DNA from: Clostridium felsineum DSM 794
GTDB lineage: Bacteria; Bacillota; Clostridia; Clostridiales; Clostridiaceae
Direction of reading: 5' to 3'
DNA length: 64,000 bases
NCBI RefSeq assembly: GCF_002006355.2
Contig: NZ_CP096980.1
Coordinates: 3,162,001 to 3,226,000 of the forward strand
Part shown: one piece after another, positions 61,179 through 64,000 of the stretch
Numbering within the stretch: the first letter of the stretch is position 1
How the letters are laid out: every line of letters begins with the position of its first letter
Translations under genes and position numbers: made by a program
Notes under the pieces: generated by a model
What the model was told of the DNA's origin: nothing
The model's database searches: none
Seen by the model: only the letters and a program-made list of their open reading frames with translations

Positions 61179-62344
61179 TATTATCCACTAAAGACTTAAC
61201 AGTTGGATATAATAAAATTCCTACTATCCAAAATATAAATTTTAATGTAGAAGAAGGAGAAATAGTTTGTCTATTAGGTCCAAATGGTGCTGGAAAAACC
61301 ACACTTATTAGAACTCTATCCGGGCTCCTTTATCCAATTGAAGGATCTATATATATAAATGACAAAAATGTTATAGGCATAAAAAAAGATGTTCTCGCAA
61401 AAATAATTTCAGTGGTATTAACTGAAAAACCAACTTTTGACCTTATGACAGTTTTTGAAGTTGTCTCACTTGGACGCTATCCTCATACTGGATTTTTCGG
61501 GGCTATTTCAAAAGAAGATGAAACAAAAATAGAAACAGTTCTTAAAAATGTTGGAGCGTTTAATCTCATAAATAGGTATTTTCAGGCGTTGAGTGATGGT
61601 GAAAAGCAAAAGGTTATGCTTGCAAGAGCCCTAGTTCAAGAACCTAAACTAATAATTTTAGATGAACCCACAACTCATTTAGATATAAACCATAAAATTG
61701 AACTATTGAACACCCTTAAAGATTTAAGTCGCAAAATGAAACTTACTGTAGTATTATCTCTTCATGAAATAGATTTGGCGCTTAAATATTGTGATAAACT
61801 ATTACTTATACGTGATAAAAAGGTTCTTTCTTTTGGAACGCCTGAAGCTACTATAAATAATACTAATATAAATAATGTCTATAATATAAAAAATGCTGCT
61901 TTTAATACCCTTACCTCTTCCATAGAACTAAAAAATTTTATGCACAATAATATATTTGTTGTTGGCGGTGGTGGAGTTGGCACTCCTATTTATAGAGTTT
62001 TAACTAAATACAATTTAGGTTTTTCAACAGGAATACTTCATGAAAATGATATTGATTATGAAACAGCTAAAACAATGTCTGTGAAAATTCAAAGTGAAAA
62101 ACCATTTGATAACATAACAGACACTTCCTTTAAAAATGCTTTAAAAATGATTGATGACGCTGATGTAATTATAGATTCTGGCTTTCCTACTGGAGAAATA
62201 AATAATAAGAATTTGGAACTTTTGAATTACGCTTCAAAAAAGCATAAGAAGATAATTACTTTCAGAAAAAATTCAAAGTATGATGCAATATTATGTAGTA
62301 ATATAGATGATCTAATAAAATATATATTGAAGGTGATAATATGA
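61175..62344 (+). CDS. BtuD-type ABC ATPase with fused C-terminal domain
   Basis: This 389-residue protein has an ATPase of about 240 residues with Walker A GPNGAGKTT, signature LSDGEKQKVMLARAL (Asp in place of the usual Gly in LSGGQ), and Walker B LIILDEPTTHLD. About 140 extra residues follow, beginning NNIFVVGGGGVGTPIYRVL, with LKMIDDADVIIDSGFPTGE. They look like a small Rossmann-type domain and are absent from ordinary BtuD proteins. They may sense corrinoid or nucleotide. It overlaps the permease and Cys-rich genes by 4 bp each, so the operon is tightly coupled. Confidence 0.9.
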   Translation: MILSTKDLTVGYNKIPTIQNINFNVEEGEIVCLLGPNGAGKTTLIRTLSGLLYPIEGSIYINDKNVIGIKKDVLAKIISVVLTEKPTFDLMTVFEVVSLGRYPHTGFFGAISKEDETKIETVLKNVGAFNLINRYFQALSDGEKQKVMLARALVQEPKLIILDEPTTHLDINHKIELLNTLKDLSRKMKLTVVLSLHEIDLALKYCDKLLLIRDKKVLSFGTPEATINNTNINNVYNIKNAAFNTLTSSIELKNFMHNNIFVVGGGGVGTPIYRVLTKYNLGFSTGILHENDIDYETAKTMSVKIQSEKPFDNITDTSFKNALKMIDDADVIIDSGFPTGEINNKNLELLNYASKKHKKIITFRKNSKYDAILCSNIDDLIKYILKVII

Positions 62345-62598
62345 GTAGTAATTATAAATTTTTCAAACACGAAAGCTGTGAATACTTTCCTTGCCACAAA
62401 ACACAAAATACTAGTGATTTCAATTGTTTGTTTTGCTTTTGTCCACTTTACTTCTTAGAAGATTGTGGTGGAAATAATAAAGAATCAAATGGGATAAAGG
62501 ATTGTTCAAACTGTCTTATTCCTCATTCTAAAAATGGTTACAAATATATTGTAAATAAAATTCGTGAAATTAACAAAGACAAAAGACTTTCTAAATAA
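62341..62598 (+). CDS. Small cysteine-rich (zf-like) protein
   Basis: This 85-residue protein has the cysteine-rich small domain of a family often found near cobalamin genes: CEYFPCHK, then FNCLFCFCPLYFLEDCGG and GIKDCSNCLIPH. Eight cysteines (13, 18, 29, 32, 34, 42, 55, 58) and His19/His62 would suit two metal ions. The family is believed to be zinc- or iron-sulfur binding, but its role is unproven. Its ATG overlaps the ATPase stop, so it belongs to the corrinoid operon. Confidence 0.85.
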   Translation: MSSNYKFFKHESCEYFPCHKTQNTSDFNCLFCFCPLYFLEDCGGNNKESNGIKDCSNCLIPHSKNGYKYIVNKIREINKDKRLSK

Positions 62599-62644
62599 TT
62601 TGACTTATATTTTCATATATTATATAATTTTAGTAAAAAAAGAA

Positions 62645-62712
62645 GATCATGCAACTGGCGGAAATGGAGTTCACCATAGGAAGCATGATTAATAAAAATC
62701 GACCGCCTGGGT
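62645..62712 (+). promoter_or_regulatory. ZTP (pfl) riboswitch
   Basis: P1 pairs ATCATGC (62646-62652) with GCATGAT (62683-62689). The core has AACTGGCGG and later GACCGCCTGGG. GGCGG (62657-62661) can pair with CCGCC (62703-62707) as the pseudoknot. It lies directly before the AICAR transformylase gene. Confidence 0.9.
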
Positions 62713-62739
62713 AAATTAGTATTTTATCCAGGTTTTTTT
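62706..62739 (+). terminator. ZTP riboswitch terminator
   Basis: CCTGGGTAAAT (62706-62716) pairs with ATTTTATCCAGG (62721-62732), followed by seven T. Its 5' arm overlaps the pseudoknot strand, so ligand binding should prevent termination. Confidence 0.85.
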
Positions 62740-62767
62740 GTATTTAAATTTAGGAGGTTTTATAAAA

Positions 62768-63943
62768 ATGAAGGTTCAACAAATAGAATTAAAATATGGC
62801 TGTAATCCACAGCAAAATCCTGCTAGAATATATGTTAATAAAGGCACACTACCACTTGAGGTTTTAAATGGAAATCCAGGCTACATAAACTTTATGGATG
62901 CTCTTAATTCCTGGCAGCTTGTAAAAGAGTTAAAGAAAGAAACTGGCTTAACTTCCGCTGCTTCCTTTAAGCATGTTAGTCCTGCTGGTGCAGCTGTAGC
63001 AATCCCTCTAAGCGATACTCTAAAAAAAACTTATTTAGTAGAAGATATCGATCTTACTCCCCCTGCAATCGCATATTCAAGAGCAAGAGGTGCCGATAGA
63101 ATGTCCTCCTATGGTGATTTTGTAGCTATAAGTGACAAAGTAGATGTAGCTACAGCTAATATACTAAAAAAATCTGTTTCTGATGGAATAATAGCACCTG
63201 ATTATGATAAAGAAGCTTTAGAAATATTAAAATCAAAAAAAAGAGGTAAATATAACATAATAAAAATAGATGCCGATTATGAACCACATGCACTTGAAAG
63301 AAGAGAAATTTATGGTATAACCTTTGAACAAAAAAGAAATACAACCCCACTTAATGAAACACTTCTAAAAAATATAGTGACTAAAAATAAGAATCTTTCA
63401 GAAGAAGCTAAACGTGATCTTATAATTTCTATGATAACTTTAAAATATACTCAATCAAATTCTGTTTGCTTTTCTTTAGATGGTCAGGTTATAGGAGTTG
63501 GTGCTGGACAACAATCAAGGGTTCATTGTACTAGGCTTGCAGCTTCAAAGGCTGACATCTGGTACCTAAGACAGCATCCTTTAGTTTTAGCTCTTCCTTT
63601 TAAAGAAGGGGTATCAAGACCAGACAGAGATAACTTAATTGATCAATATCTTAGAGATGATATTACTAAAGAAGAAACTGTCAACTGGAATAGAGTTTTA
63701 GAATATATACCAAAAAAACTTTCCTTAGACGAAAAAAATAAATGGCTTTCTAATTTAAAAAATGTTTCTCTTGCCTCAGATGCATTTTTTCCGTTTAGTG
63801 ATAACATTGATAGAGCAGCAAAAAGTGGAGTTAAATATATCGTTCAACCTGGTGGTTCTATACGTGATGACTTAGTAATAGAAGCCGCAGATAATTATAA
63901 TATGGTAATGGCATTTTCTAATACTAGATTATTTCATCACTAA
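62768..63943 (+). CDS. Stand-alone AICAR transformylase (PurH C-terminal domain type)
   Basis: This 391-residue enzyme formylates AICAR using 10-formyl-THF in purine synthesis. It matches the transformylase part of PurH but has no IMP cyclohydrolase domain. The catalytic Lys68-His69 lies in SFKHVSPAGAAV, and later motifs GAGQQSRVHCTRLA and SDAFFPFSDNIDRAAKSGV are conserved. The ATG at 62768 follows TAGGAGG; a TTG at 62738 lies in the terminator and is not used. The ZTP riboswitch upstream reports AICAR-derived ZTP, a sign of limiting formyl-THF. Confidence 0.92.
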   Translation: MKVQQIELKYGCNPQQNPARIYVNKGTLPLEVLNGNPGYINFMDALNSWQLVKELKKETGLTSAASFKHVSPAGAAVAIPLSDTLKKTYLVEDIDLTPPAIAYSRARGADRMSSYGDFVAISDKVDVATANILKKSVSDGIIAPDYDKEALEILKSKKRGKYNIIKIDADYEPHALERREIYGITFEQKRNTTPLNETLLKNIVTKNKNLSEEAKRDLIISMITLKYTQSNSVCFSLDGQVIGVGAGQQSRVHCTRLAASKADIWYLRQHPLVLALPFKEGVSRPDRDNLIDQYLRDDITKEETVNWNRVLEYIPKKLSLDEKNKWLSNLKNVSLASDAFFPFSDNIDRAAKSGVKYIVQPGGSIRDDLVIEAADNYNMVMAFSNTRLFHH

Positions 63944-63951
63944 TACCATTC

Positions 63952-63979
63952 AAAAAGAGGACTCTAAAGTTCTCTTTTT
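63952..63979 (+). terminator. Terminator after the AICAR transformylase gene
   Basis: A 12-bp stem with one G-U pair (63952-63963 with 63968-63979) and a T5 end. Confidence 0.82.
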
Positions 63980-64000
63980 CTATTAACATAAATCTATTTT

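Noticed and set aside
1..64000. CRISPR arrays, insertion sequences, prophage, tRNA or rRNA genes
   Set aside because: No regularly spaced repeats, transposase, integrase, cloverleaf sequences or rRNA segments were seen on either strand.

Overview
The window is AT-rich, low-GC Firmicute DNA and reads as the chromosome of a Clostridium sensu stricto species. Pointers are the valS-folC order under a T-box leader, purine-rich Shine-Dalgarno sequences with frequent TTG and GTG starts, two 2-hydroxyacyl-CoA dehydratase-activase type loci, an AICAR transformylase without the cyclohydrolase domain, and many LtaS, YibE/F and PAP2 envelope genes. Gene content resembles the C. acetobutylicum group, but that placement is inference. 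I saw no rRNA, tRNA, insertion sequence, prophage or CRISPR array. Several genes start a few codons inside the longest open frame; where the Shine-Dalgarno sequence decided the start, this is stated.

Layout. 1-4.3 kb: the 3' part of a LysR regulator, then a forward envelope block (LtaS family, YibE/F, BcrC-like PAP2). 4.4-10.4 kb: reverse polysaccharide deacetylase, then valS-folC-cold-shock-like gene under a valine T-box. 10.5-16 kb: a small kinase-like protein, a 1431-residue fused activase/dehydratase-like protein and a TPR protein. 16.2-25.5 kb: a reverse surface-glycan operon (GT2 with a receiver-like N-terminus, CheY-like receiver, flippase, GT4, GT2, 1493-residue membrane protein). 25.7-33.1 kb: transglutaminase-like protein, recX, M16 peptidase, degenerate Mrr-like protein, queT under a preQ1 riboswitch, and a GH57-DUF4912 pair with an apparent frameshift. 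33.5-41.4 kb: L,D-transpeptidase, folT under a THF riboswitch, a chemoreceptor with a sigma-D-type promoter, GH113-like protein, radical SAM protein, HAD phosphatase and patatin. 41.5-46.1 kb: a three-gene split version of the 1431-residue fusion, a PilZ protein and GreA. 46.2-58.2 kb: second LtaS, AI-2E family protein, HtrA, histidine kinase/regulator, second YibE/F, flavin reductase, KptA, second PAP2, and a tandem pair of membrane proteins in which one has HExxH and the other HQxxH. 58.3-64 kb: a cobalamin riboswitch with a corrinoid ABC operon, then a ZTP riboswitch with an AICAR transformylase.

Two themes stand out. First, the window is rich in RNA-based control: T-box, preQ1, THF, cobalamin and ZTP elements each sit directly before a gene whose product fits the ligand. 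Second, envelope functions are duplicated: LtaS, YibE/F and PAP2 each occur at both ends. The best candidates for undescribed biology are the HExxH/HQxxH membrane pair, the fused and split activase systems that have no recognisable metabolic partner, and the glycan operon carrying both a receiver and a receiver-like glycosyltransferase.
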